Shown here one piece after another: positions 42,342-53,800 of a DNA stretch of 64,000 bases (its first letter is position 1; each line of letters opens with the position of its first letter). The stretch is taken from positions 4,526,001 through 4,590,000 of the forward strand of contig NZ_CP063808.1 in the NCBI RefSeq assembly GCF_018128905.1, read 5' to 3'. This stretch comes from Streptomyces sp. A2-16. GTDB lineage: Bacteria > Actinomycetota > Actinomycetes > Streptomycetales > Streptomycetaceae. The position numbers and the translations under genes are program-made. The notes under the pieces were generated by a model. It did no database searches. It had not been told where the DNA came from and saw only the letters and a program-made list of their open reading frames with translations.

Positions 42342-45300
42342 TCAGGTGTAGTAGCCGCTGCAGTCGACGACGAAGTCAGTGCTTCCGGAGCTGTTGTTGT
42401 AGATGCTGATCTGTCCGTTGGTGTCGGTGGGGGTGAGGGTGAGGTTGGCGAGGGTGTCGCCGGTGCCCCAGTTGATGTTGCTGGTGGCGGGTTTGCCGAT
42501 GGCGGTGGGGTAGGCGGTGGCGTAGCCGCCGCTGGCGGTGTTGGTGACGGTGAGCATGGCTGCGAGGGTGGGGGTGGTGGCCGTGGTGACTTGCTGGGTG
42601 GTGGCGGTGGTGAGGGTGTAGGTGCCGTTTGCGGCGACGGCGCCCTTGGTTCCGCCGATGCCGCTGCGGGTGTCGACGAGGCGGGTGGGGTTGAGCGTGT
42701 GGAATTTCTGGCCGGTGGTTGTGGTGGTGTAGTAGCCGGAGATGTCGGCCAGGACGGCGGTGGCGTTGCCGTGGACGGAGATGGTGATGGTTCCGGAGGT
42801 GCCGATGGGGACGTCGCCTGACAAGGAGGCGATGGTGTTTCCGCTGGTGAAGCTGAGGCTGGTGTCGGCGGTGGGGGCGTAGCCGGTGGCGTATGCCTGG
42901 AGGTAGCCGGCTCCTGCGGCGTTGGCGGCGGCGAGGTTGACTGCTACGGCGGTGGCCGTGGCGGGGATGTTGTTCTGTCCGGTGATCTGCAGGGTGAAAT
43001 TGGTGCCGACGGCCACGGTGCCGGTGCTGGTGAGGTTGGTGTGGGCGATGCTGGAGCGGGTGTCCAGGGCCCTTATGGCGCTGGTCAGTGGTGTGTAGGT
43101 CTGGTCTCCGGGCGCGGTGGCGTCGCTGGTGAAGTAACCGGTGAGGTCGACGATCAGGGCCGTGGTGCCGCCGGCGCTGTCGATGTGGGTGTAGAGGTCG
43201 ATCTTGCCGTCGTTGCCGACCGGAACGATCTGGTAGCCGGTGGCGGTGGTGTTGGCGGCGAAGTTGGTGGATGAGGTGATGGGGCGTTGGGTTCCGTCGG
43301 CGTAGGTGGTGACGTAGCCGGTGTCGCTTTCGCCTGTGGCGGTGACGTCGATGGCGACGGCGGTGACCGAGTCGGGGACGGTGGTGGGGGCGCTGCTGAC
43401 GGGTGAGGTGACGCTGTTGCCGACGATCTTGAGGTGGGTGACGGAGTCGGAGGTGACGGTGCTGGCACCGGCGGTGATGCCGGTGCCGGTGATGCCGGTG
43501 CCGTTGCGGGTGTCGAGGATGCGGGTGGGTGTGACGGCTTGGTGGTATCCGGCCGGGGTGTATGGCTGGGCTGGTGGTACGGCCGAGCCGGTCCAGGTGC
43601 GGACGCGGGCGAGTTCACCGGTGAAGTAGTCGGTACGGGCGGAGGCGTTGAGGGCGTCGCCGAGCTGGAAGTTGCCGCTGGCACCGGTGGTGGGGGCGGT
43701 GTGGTTTCCGGTGGCGACGAAGACGTCGTCGACGTAGAGGTTCATCACGCCGGTGGGTTTGTCGTAGGTCGCGGTCAGGTGCGCCCAGGTGCCGAGGTGG
43801 ACGCTGCCGCCGGTGATGGTGTCGAAGGTCCAGGCGGTGCCGGAGCCTGTGTTGAGGCTGAACTGCCAGCCGCTGCTGGTGGGCAGGAGCAGGATGCCGG
43901 AGTCGGCGCTGCCGCTCTGCGAGAGCACGGCGCCGCCGTAGGCGGTGGGGTCGGCCCAGACGGACACAGTGAGGGACTTGGTCAGGTCCAGGGCTTTGCT
44001 GCCCTGGAGGTAGTCGTGGTCGGCGGAGTCGAGTTGGATGTCGGGGTCGAACAGGCCGCCGGTCGGGGCGGTGACGCCGCTGGTTCCGGTGAGGGTGATC
44101 GCGCTGGTGGCGGTGTCGTCGGCGGTGAGTGCGGTGGTGTCGTAGTCGTTCAGCGGCCAGTCGTGGGTGTCGGTGCTCAGGGCCTGACCGGTGGGGGTGG
44201 TGAAGCTGGCGGTGGTGCCGTTGAGGGTCATCTCATGGGCGGTAGCGCTGCCGGTGCTGCTGATGGTCCAAAGGTCGGGGGAGTGGTCGTTGTTGATGTC
44301 GGCGGCCTGAAGGGTGGGCTGGCTGACGGAGTCCCAGCCGCTGCTGGCGGCCTCGACGGAGGTGAGGGTGGTGTCGGTGGCGCCGTTGGACAGGGTGTCG
44401 TAGGTCAGGGATTGGAGGTTGGCGGGGCTGAGGTACCACAGCTGGCCATGGGAGGGGTCGCTGGTGTCGGTGCTGGTGTCACGGGCGAACAGCTGCGGCA
44501 GGCCGCTTGCGTCGAGGGTGCTGGTGATCGTCCAGCCGCTCCAGCCGGTCGTGCAGGTGGTGGTGCTGGTGTTCTGGGCCAGGCAGTAGGGGTTGTAGTC
44601 GGCCAGGTCGGTGGCCTGGTCTGTGCCGACGTAGCTGCCTCGCCCGTTGAAAGTGGCTTCGTCGTAGAGCGATCCGTTGATCAGGAGCAGCAGGTCCGGG
44701 TAGCCGCTGGGGATGTCGCCGTTGACGGTTTGGTACAGGTTGCCGCCGCTGGCGATCGAGGTGGCAGGCGTGATGGTTTTGGTGATGGTGCCGTCGTCGT
44801 TGAAGGTCGTGTTGGTAAATGCGAATGTGGCGGTGGAATCGGCTATTTGGGTGTAGTCGCTGCCGTCCGCTCGTGTCTGGAGGTCGGTGCCGTCGCCCTG
44901 GCCGCGCAGGATCTCGCCGCGGATGGCCCCGGTGGAGGTGTTGTAGCTGTAGTCGAGGACGTCGTTGAAGCCGTTGCCGGTGAAGAAGTGGCCGGTGATG
45001 ACTTGGGTGCCGGTGAAGGAGGTGGCGGTCTGGGTGGTGGAGACGCCGTTGCCGTCGATGCCGATGTTGCGGGCGGCGGGGTTGAGCATTCCGCCGCCGT
45101 TACCCGTGGCCTGCCAGAGGCCGGCGGGCAGCGAGTTCTTGCCGCCGACGGTCAGCAGGTCGGCGTTGGAGTCTCCGTTGAGGTCGTCGCTGGTGGCCGT
45201 GGCGGGAGCCTGCGCGATGAAGAGGTAGTTGTAGGTGTCGCCCACGTTGCCGCTGGCGCCCACGGCTGTGACGGTCAGGACGTTGGTCTGGGTGGTCGGC

Positions 45301-47466
45301 TTCAGCGAGAAGCTCGCGCTGTAGGGGCTGGTGCTTGAGGCAGTGACGCTGACGGGATTGCCGCCGTTGAGCTGATAGCGGTAACTGCCGGGAGCCGTAG
45401 TGGTGTTGGTGTCGGTGATGGTGAAGCTCGCGGAGGTGCCCACAGTGCACTTGCTGCCGCCCGAGGGGCTGTCCTTGAGTTCCGGGCACGGGGTCGTGGA
45501 CGATGACGTGTCAGGACTGACGGTGGGAGCGCCTGGGGCGGTGGGGTCGTAGTAGAAGTGGCAGGTCTTCGACTGGTCGCTGATCAGATCGTGGTCAGTG
45601 ACGGTGAGGTACCAGGCGAACTCGGTCTTGGCAGTCAGGGCTTGGAAGGGCCCTGAGCTGCTGGTGTGAGAGAAGGCGGTACTGGCGGTGGTCCCGCTGG
45701 TGGCGTCGATCGCCCGCGTATACGTGCTGCCGCTCGCCATGTTCTTCAGAGTGAAGTCCGCAGTGAGGCCGCTGGTGGTGCCGTCAGGGTCGGACACCCC
45801 GGCGCGCAGGGTCACGTCGCCCAGCCCGAGCGAGGTGGGTGTCGTGGCGGTGCAGCTCGTAGCGGGGCTGGTGGTCAGCGAGGTCGGAGTGTTGGGTTTG
45901 TGATCATAGGTGGTGGTGATGGTGGCCTGTTTGCTGAACTGCTTCCAGGCCAGGTCGTTGCTCTCGTTGTCGGCCTTCAACTCGAAGGTGGCCTTCGACC
46001 ACTCGCCGGCGGCGGCCTGCACCATGAGGTCGTGGATGTCGAAGGTGACGTCCGCGGGGCCGCAAGAGGTGGACCAGCCGTGGGCGACGGACTGGGAGCC
46101 CAGGGATTCGAGCCTCGCGGGCTGGTGGTTCCAGGTCGTGCTCGAAGTGATCGATCCGGTCCAGTAGAGGTCGACGGCTTCGGCGGTGCAGGAAGCGGAC
46201 CAGTTCTCGTAGAAGGAGATATGAGAGTCGATCACGTCCTGCGCGCCCCAGATACTGCTGTGGATGCTCGTCTGGTAGAAGGCGCGGTTGGTGGAGACGT
46301 CGGAGGTCCAGTCGGTGTAACCGACATGAAGCGGACCCGGGGGTAGAGGCGGCGGGCTTCCAGAATGCCGTGTCGGGCCACTCACTGTCGACGAACGCCC
46401 ATGCCTGGACGGTGTCAGTCTGCCCTGAAGGTGTGAAGGTAATGGTGGGGTCGATGTAGACGGGGTAGACGGTGTCCTTGCCAGTCAGCAGTCCGCGGTC
46501 GGGAGACAGGCTGATGCGGCCCGGGTGGTAGGCGGCCTTCAGGCTCGTCTTACGGGCGGCGTCACCCGGTGATGCGGGACTCGAGGCGAGGGGGGCACCG
46601 TTGCGCCGGTCCACGCTTTGGCCAGTGCGCGGGTCGGTGGCCTTTGGCGTGTTCGCCGCGGGACGGCTGGAGTCCCACATCGTGGGGGCGATGGCAGAGA
46701 ACAAGGTGCGTCCGGAGTGGTCCTTGGCAGTGATGTCACCGGCCTTGTCACTGGCCAGGGTCACCCCCGTCGCCTTGGTGGACAGGTTGAGGTTGGCCAG
46801 GGCAGGGTTTGCGGCTGCCGTGGCGTTCTTGACGATCAGGACTTCGCTGAACCCGCCGGTGTCCTGCGCGGTCACGGCGAGGTCCACATCGGGCAGCACG
46901 TCCGGGTACGTTGCCGTCGCACCGGAGAGAGTGGGCGTGCGCAGAGCGAACGCTGCGGGCAGCGACACGGCCAGGGAGCCGCTGCCGGCCCGCATGCTCG
47001 CGAGCGGTTCCCCCGTGCCACCGCCGGAGAGGGACAGCGTGCCTGTCGTGACCTTTGGGGAGATGGTTCCGTCGGCGTGGCGCACCAGGGTGGGATCCAG
47101 ACTCTTCCATTGTCCGTGTACCAACCGGCGTACCGGAGCCACTGTCTGTCTGAGCGTCAGCGTGCCGTTCGGGTTGGCGGTGAGCGTGGAGGAGTCTGTG
47201 GTGGCGGCTGTCGCCTGGACCGGTTTGCCTGTGGAGCGCGCCTTGGCCATGGCCTGGTCTTCGGTCAGCCAGGTAGACGACTTGGCTACTGCGTGCGGCG
47301 TGACAGCGCGCGCCGATTGACCAGCCGGGTCGGCGAGAGCGGGAGCGCTCCACGCCCCGGTGACCGCGAGAGCAGCAGCGCCAACAATCATGCGGCGTGC
47401 CCAGGCCAGGGGCACACGCGTCCGCTTATTCTTTTGCACTTTCTTTCCTTGAATCTTGTGGCTCAT
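42342..47466 (-). CDS. giant secreted multidomain protein (DNRLRE-like, LamG, C-terminal repeats), frameshifted
   Basis: Two overlapping phases make one gene: ATG 47466 to about 46340, then to the stop at 42342. Removing one base from the C run on the coding strand (G run 46339-46343) restores a protein of about 1707 residues. It has a signal peptide (basic start, hydrophobic 24-44, APALA-D cleavage). A spaced beta domain near TVYPVYIDPTITF and WAFVDSEWPDTAFW resembles DNRLRE, common in secreted RHS-linked proteins. FG-GAP-like DLNGDSNADLLTVGG, a LamG-type module (LTVSVWADPT, then YVDDVFVATGNH) and three C-terminal repeats follow. It is divergent from the RHS toxin gene and is probably a surface or exported partner. 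The frameshift may be a sequencing error. Confidence 0.8.
42345..43565 (-). repeat. three tandem protein repeats of about 120-140 residues
   Basis: Each repeat starts with a (R)xLDTR/LVDTR block (TPTRILDTRNGTG, AIRALDTRSSIAH, NPTRLVDTRSGIGG) and ends with VDLTGYFT, ADISGYYT or VDCSGYYT. Approximate coding ranges are 43125-43565, 42720-43103 and 42345-42706. They look like beta-sandwich modules for cell-surface or glycan binding, an inference. Confidence 0.75.
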
Positions 47467-47883
47467 GGGGAATTCGGCGCGGCATTTTTGGTCGCAATGA
47501 TTGAACCCTCAGTGATGGGTCATGTATTTGCAAAGCACTGTTGGGCTTGCCTTGACCGTCCTGATGTGCGGTTCCCGGTGGTCTTGTGAGGGCGCTTGGC
47601 GTCACGGCGGTTTGGTCGGAACGGGCGTCACCGTATGAGCAGTTGTGCCTGGTTAGGGGGTTCCTGTGATCCGGATCACATCATGAGCATGTCCGGTGCG
47701 GCCGCATCTGTAGCGCTTCATCGGCTCTTCACAGTTCGTTTTTACCGGCTCCTTATTCTTGGAGTTTGCGCATTCAGGTAATTCTTTGTCTGCGGACGAG
47801 CGATCACGCGGAGCGGCAATAGGCGCGTGAGCCCCATACGAGCGTCTGGCATTTCGGCATGTCGTCGTGGCGAGGGGTGGGTC
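47467..47883. other. 417-bp divergent promoter region of the two secreted-protein genes
   Basis: I see no coding gene. The region is AT-richer than its surroundings and contains the Crp-like palindrome at 47665-47680. Confidence 0.5.
47665..47680. promoter_or_regulatory. Crp-like palindromic site
   Basis: TGTGATCCGGATCACA is a perfect 16-bp palindrome that matches both the enterobacterial CRP consensus TGTGA-N6-TCACA and the Streptomyces Crp core GTG-N6-CAC. It lies 198 bp from the secreted-protein start and 203 bp from the RHS start, midway between them. Confidence 0.6.
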
Positions 47884-50800
47884 GTGTCAGGTAGAGACGC
47901 GCGCAGAAACAGCACAACGGGTGTGGCGCGGAGTCGCCGTAGGGTCCGGCGGCTGCTCGTTGGGTCGGCGGCGGTCCTGGCGTGGTCCCTGAGTCTCAGC
48001 CTGGTCTTCGGTTCCACGGCGAGCGCGCTACCCGCGGCACAGCACCCGACGGCCGCCCTGCCCAAGGCAGACCTGGGCCACTCGGTCACGGGCCTGAAGT
48101 CCGTCTCGCCCAAGCGCGTACGCATCTCGGAAGCCACCCGGCACACCATCACACCGACTCAGATGTCATGGCCGACCGCCCACACCGGAACCCTCCACCT
48201 CAGCGCTCCTGCGCACACAGCCGGTATGGGCGCCAAGGCCACCGCCGCCGGAACCCCGGTCTGGGCCCAGGCCCTCGCTCCCAGAAAGGGCACCTACACC
48301 GGCCCCAAAGCGCTGGGAGTCTCCGTCAAGTCCCGTTCGCTCTCCGCCCGATTGGGCGTGTCCGGGCCGGTGTGGTCGCTTGCCCCCGCACAGGACGCCG
48401 GAGCTGCATCCTCGGACTCGGCCCGCGTGATGGTAGGTCTGGACTATGGCGCGTTCCGCCAAACCATCGGAGGTAACTACGCCTTCCGTCTGCACCTCGT
48501 GCAACTGCCCGCCTGCGCACTGACGACTCCTCAACTGGCCAAGTGCCGCAAGCAGACACCTCTGACCTCCCGCAACGACGCCAAGTCCGCGGCCATATCA
48601 GCAGCGATCACGCTTCCCACAGCCACTGCAGTCAAGCCTGCCTCTACGGGAGCCGGTCAGCCCAAGGCAGGGGCGGCAGTTGCGGCTGTCTACACGGGAC
48701 CGTCCTCAACGGTCGCTGCCGCGCAAACGGCCTCGACCTCGGGCGCAGCCACGGTGATCGCGGCAACCGATTCGACGGGACAGGAGGGCGGGGCGGGGGG
48801 CAACTACGCCTCGACGCTGTCGTCGGCCGGCTCCTGGGGCCAGTCCGGATCGTCGGGTGACTTCACCTACACCTACAAGGTGGAATCGCCGGCCGCTTCG
48901 ACATCGCTGGCACCGGACGCGTCGCTGTCGTACGACTCCGGCAGTGTCGACGGGAAGACCGCCAACACGCAGGCTCAGTCGTCCTGGGTGGGTGACGGGT
49001 GGGACACGCAAGACTCCTTCGTCTCACAGGAGTTCGCCCCCTGCTCCGATTCCCCGGAAGGCAGCGCCGGTTCGGTGACGACCACCGACGAGTGCTACGA
49101 CGGTCCGGTCCTGACGATGTCGTTGAACGGCTCGTCGACGTCGATCGTCTACGACAAGAACACCTCCACCTACAAACTGGCCAGCGATGACGGTGCGACG
49201 GTCAGCAAGGTGACGGGCTCGTCGAATGGATCCGGTACATATGACACTTCGTACTGGGTGATCACGGAGCGGGACGGCACCAAGTACTACTTCGGCCGCA
49301 ACCAGCTGCCCGGCTGGGCGTCCGGGAACGACACGACGAACTCGGTGGACTCCGAGCGGGTGTACGCCGCGCACTCCGGCGACCCCTGCTACAACTCCAC
49401 GGCCACCAGCAGCTACTGCACCATGGCCTACAAGTGGCACCTCGACTACGTCACCACCGCCACCGGCGCGGCGATGGCCTACTACTACAAGCAGGACACC
49501 AACTACTACGGCGCCTACAACGGGGCCTCCGAGGTCAAGTACGTACGCGACTCCTACCTCACGCACATCGACTACGGCTTCACCACCGCCACCGGCCCCT
49601 ACGGCACCATCCCCGACAAGATCGTCTACGGCACGTCGGTGCGCTGCACCTCCACCAGCACCAACTGCGGCAGCGCGGAAACCTCCTCCAACGCCGCCTA
49701 CTACCCCGACGTCCCCTACGACCTGGTCTGCGCCACCGGAGCGACCTGCAGCGCCTACGGGCCGTCGTTCTTCTCCACCGTCCGTCTGACCTCGATCACC
49801 ACACAGCAGTACTCCACCTCGACCAGCGGGTACGTGACGGTCGACTCCTACGCCCTGACGCAGACCGAGCCCAATACCGGGGATGCGACCAGCGCGACCT
49901 TGTGGCTGTCCTCCGTCCAGAGCACCGGATCGGACACCACCGCAGGCGGCTCGACCTCTGCGATTACCATGCCGCCGGTCAAGTTCGCGGGTTCGGCGCT
50001 GGAAAACCGGGTGAGCACGGCCACCTACCCGGGCTTGTTCCGCTACCGCATCACAGCGATCACCAACGAGATGGGCGGGGTCACCGGCGTCTCCTACACC
50101 CTGCCGACCGCCTGCTCGACCTCCGCCACACCGTCCTCGAACACCGCCTCCTGCTTCCCTGAGTACTGGACGCCCAGCGGCTACATCAGCCCGATGCTGG
50201 ACTGGTTCAACAAGTACGCGGTGCAGGAAGTCCTGGAGACCGACACCTACGGCGGCTCGGCGACGAAGGAATCCGACTACGCCTACAGCGGCGCGGCCTG
50301 GCACTACGACGACGACGAGAACACCAAGCCGAAGTACCGCACCTACGGGCAATGGCGCGGCTACCAGCAGGTGACCACCACCACCGGCAACGGCTCCGGT
50401 GACGCCAAAACCAAGCAGGTCGACTCCTACTACCAAGGCATGGACGGAGACTGGCTCTCCTCCACCTCGACCCGCAGCATCTCGCTGACCGACTCCCAGG
50501 GCGGACACCACACCGACTCACCCCAACTCGCCGGACAGGTAATGGAGTCCACGTCCTACCTGGGCAACGGCGGTGGCGTCGACAGTTCCACGATCACCTC
50601 GTACTGGATCTCCGCGGCCACCGCCACCCGCACCCGCTCCGGGCTGCCGGACCTGACCGCCAACGCGATGGGCACGGCCGAAGTGTGGAGCCGCCAGCGG
50701 CTGACCGACGGCGGCACCACCAGCTGGCGCTACACCGAGGCCGACACCACCTACGACGCCACCCGCTCGGACGACGACTTCGGCCTGGCGACCTACGTCT

Positions 50801-53800
50801 ACAAGCACACCGTGCCGGTCGACTCCCACTACGACCAGTGCACCGCCACCACCTATGCGCCAGCCAATACCGGCGCCAACCTCGTCGGCCTCGTCTCGTC
50901 CACGGAAGAGGACTCGGTCGCCTGCTCCGGCTTCACCGAAGGCTCTGTCGCCTCCGTGCCCGCCGGGCTGAACACCCTCGCAGCACCGGCCAGCGTCAAC
51001 CGGCCCGACCAGGTCGTCTCCGCCACCCGCACGTTCTACGACGACGCGACCTTCTCCACCACGTTCCCGCAGTCCAGCGCCCCGACCATGGGCCTGGTCA
51101 CCATGACCCGCACCGCCACCGACTATGGGGCGGGCGCGTTCACCTGGCGCACCACCGTGAAGAACACCTACGACAGCACCTACCATCGCCTGTCCGGCAC
51201 CACCAACGGCAACGGCAACACCACCACGACCAGCTACACGGTCAACTCCGCCTATCTGACCACCGGACAGAGCGTCACCCAGCCGACCGTCGGTGGAGTC
51301 GCCCACACCAGCAGCTCGACATTCGACCCCGAGCGCGGGCTGACCCTGACGAGCACGGACGCCAACCATGTGGTGACGACCGTCCAGTACGACGCATTGG
51401 GCCGGGCGACCTCGGTGTGGAAGGACTCCCGCGCCACCACCTCGCTCGCCAACCTCACCTACGCCTACACCCTGACCAACAGCGCTGTTTCGGGTGTGGT
51501 GACCAACACTCTCAACGACAACAACGGCTACCTCACCTCGGTCAGCATCATCGACTCGCTGGGACGCGTTCGGCAGAGCCAGACCTACACCCCGCAGGGC
51601 GGCCGTCTCATCGACGACACCCTGTACGACTCTCGCGGCTGGACGGCGAAGAAGAACACCGACTACTGGGACTCTTCCACCACTCCCACGCTGTCGCTGA
51701 AATCGGTGGCCGACAACCAGGTCGCTGACCAGGACGTCTACACATACGACGGGCTCGGCCGGCCCATCTACGACACCTCCGAGAAAAACGGGGTCATCGT
51801 CTCCACCGCTACGACGGTCTACAACGGCGACGCCACCACTGTCATCCCGCCCACCGGGGGCGTCACCAAGACCACCCGCACCGATCCCCTTGGCCGCACC
51901 ACCGAACTCGATGAATACACCGCCGCACCCACGCTGACCACACCGCTGAACAGCGCCACCGGCATCTTCTACCTCACCGGCGGCACCAGCAGCGCCACCA
52001 CCTACGGCTACGACGGCCACGGTCACCAGGCCACCACCACCGACGCCAAGAACCAGGTGTGGAGCAACACCTACGACCTGGCCGGTGAGGTGACCACCAA
52101 GACCGACCCCACTGCCGGCACGACCTCGGACATGACCTACGACGCGGACGGAAACCTGCTGCAGAGCAAGGATGTCCGCGGCGTGTACGTCTCGTACACC
52201 TACGACGCCCTCGACCGGAAGACCGGCCAATACGCCGCAGCCGCCGCCAGCCAAGTCGCCTACAGTTCGACGAGTTCGCCCGGCAACCAGACGGCATCCT
52301 GGGTATACGACAACGCCAACACCGCGATCTCCGGCATGACCTACCCCGTCGGCCACGCAACCACCGCCACCTCGTACAGCGGCGGCTACGCCTACGTCCA
52401 ACAGGCCGTGAACTTCGACGTCTTCGGCGAATCCCTCGGCGAAGAAACCATCATCCCCTCCGCCGCGCAGGGCACAGTCCTCGGCAAGACCTGGAAGATC
52501 ACCCACGCTTACACCAGCGTCCTGGGCCTGCTGCGTTCCGACAGCTACACGCTTGGTGCCGGCCTGCCTGCCGAGACTGTCGGTTACGCCTACAACAACG
52601 AGGACGAACTCACCGGTCTGGCCTCCACCTCCTACAGCTACCTGCAAAGCGTCAGCTACAGCGCCTACAACCAGGTCGCTCAGGTCCAGCTCGGCTCCTC
52701 CACCTCCTATGCCACCGCCACCGACACCTACGACGCACATACCGGGAACCTGACCGACCAGCTCCTCACCCGCTCCACCACCACCCCGGCCAGCGTCGAC
52801 GAAACCGCCTACAGCTACGACCTCGTCGGCAACATCACCCACCAGACCGAAACCCGCTCCGGCTCCAGCACCACGGCCGAGACCCAGTGCTACACCTACG
52901 ACCCTCTCGACCGTCTCACCGATGCCTGGACCGCCACCGACAGCTGCGCCGCTGCCCCCACCAGCAGCAGTCACAGCACCGTTGGTGACGGCATCACCGG
53001 CGGCGCGTACTGGACCAGCTGGACCTACGACGCCATCGGTAATCGCCTCACCCAGACCCAGCACGCCATCTCCGGCACGGCCAGCGACACCGTCACCAAC
53101 AACGTTTACTCCGCCAGCCAGCCCAACACCCTGACCAGCACAAGCACAACCGGCGGCACCACCGGCTCCACCAGCTACGTCTACGACGACGCCGGCAACA
53201 CCCAAAACCGCCACACCAGCACCGGCGACCAAACTCTCGTCTGGAACAACGCCGAACAGCTGACCAGCGTCTCCAACAGCACCACCGGCACCACCACCAG
53301 CTACATCTACGACGCTGCCGGCAGCCTGCTCCTCCAGATCGACCCAAGCACCACCACGCTGTATCTGGGCAGCGAGCAGATCACCCTTGACAACTTCGCA
53401 GGCACGGCCACCGGAGTGCGCTACTACAGCGCCCCCGGCGGCGCCACCATCGTCCGCACCGGCACCGGCACCAACTACGGCTTCGAACTCGCCGCCGACC
53501 AGCACGGCACCAACAGCCTGTACCTCGACAACACCGCCCAGACCCCCACCTGGCGCCAGTTCGACCCCTACGGCACCCCCCGCGGCACCCCCGCAACCTG
53601 GGCGGACAACCGCACCTTCCTCAACAAAACCACCGACACCACCACCGGCCTCACCAACATTGGCGCCCGCGAATACGACCCCACCCTCGGCCGCTTCATC
53701 AGCCTCGACCCTCTCTTCGAAGCCACCAGCCCGCAAGAAATCGGCGGATACACCTACGCCGGCGACAATCCCGTCACCCAAAGCGACCCCAGCGGACTGT

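Noticed and set aside
42342-43565. Tandem DNA repeats or CRISPR-like array in the C-terminal part of the secreted-protein gene
   Set aside because: The repetition is at protein level with long, divergent units; no short identical DNA repeats with spacers.
43434-45338. A 634-codon forward frame inside the large secreted-protein gene
   Set aside because: The Gly/Val-rich shadow translation of a Thr/Ser-rich gene on the other strand; no recognisable features.
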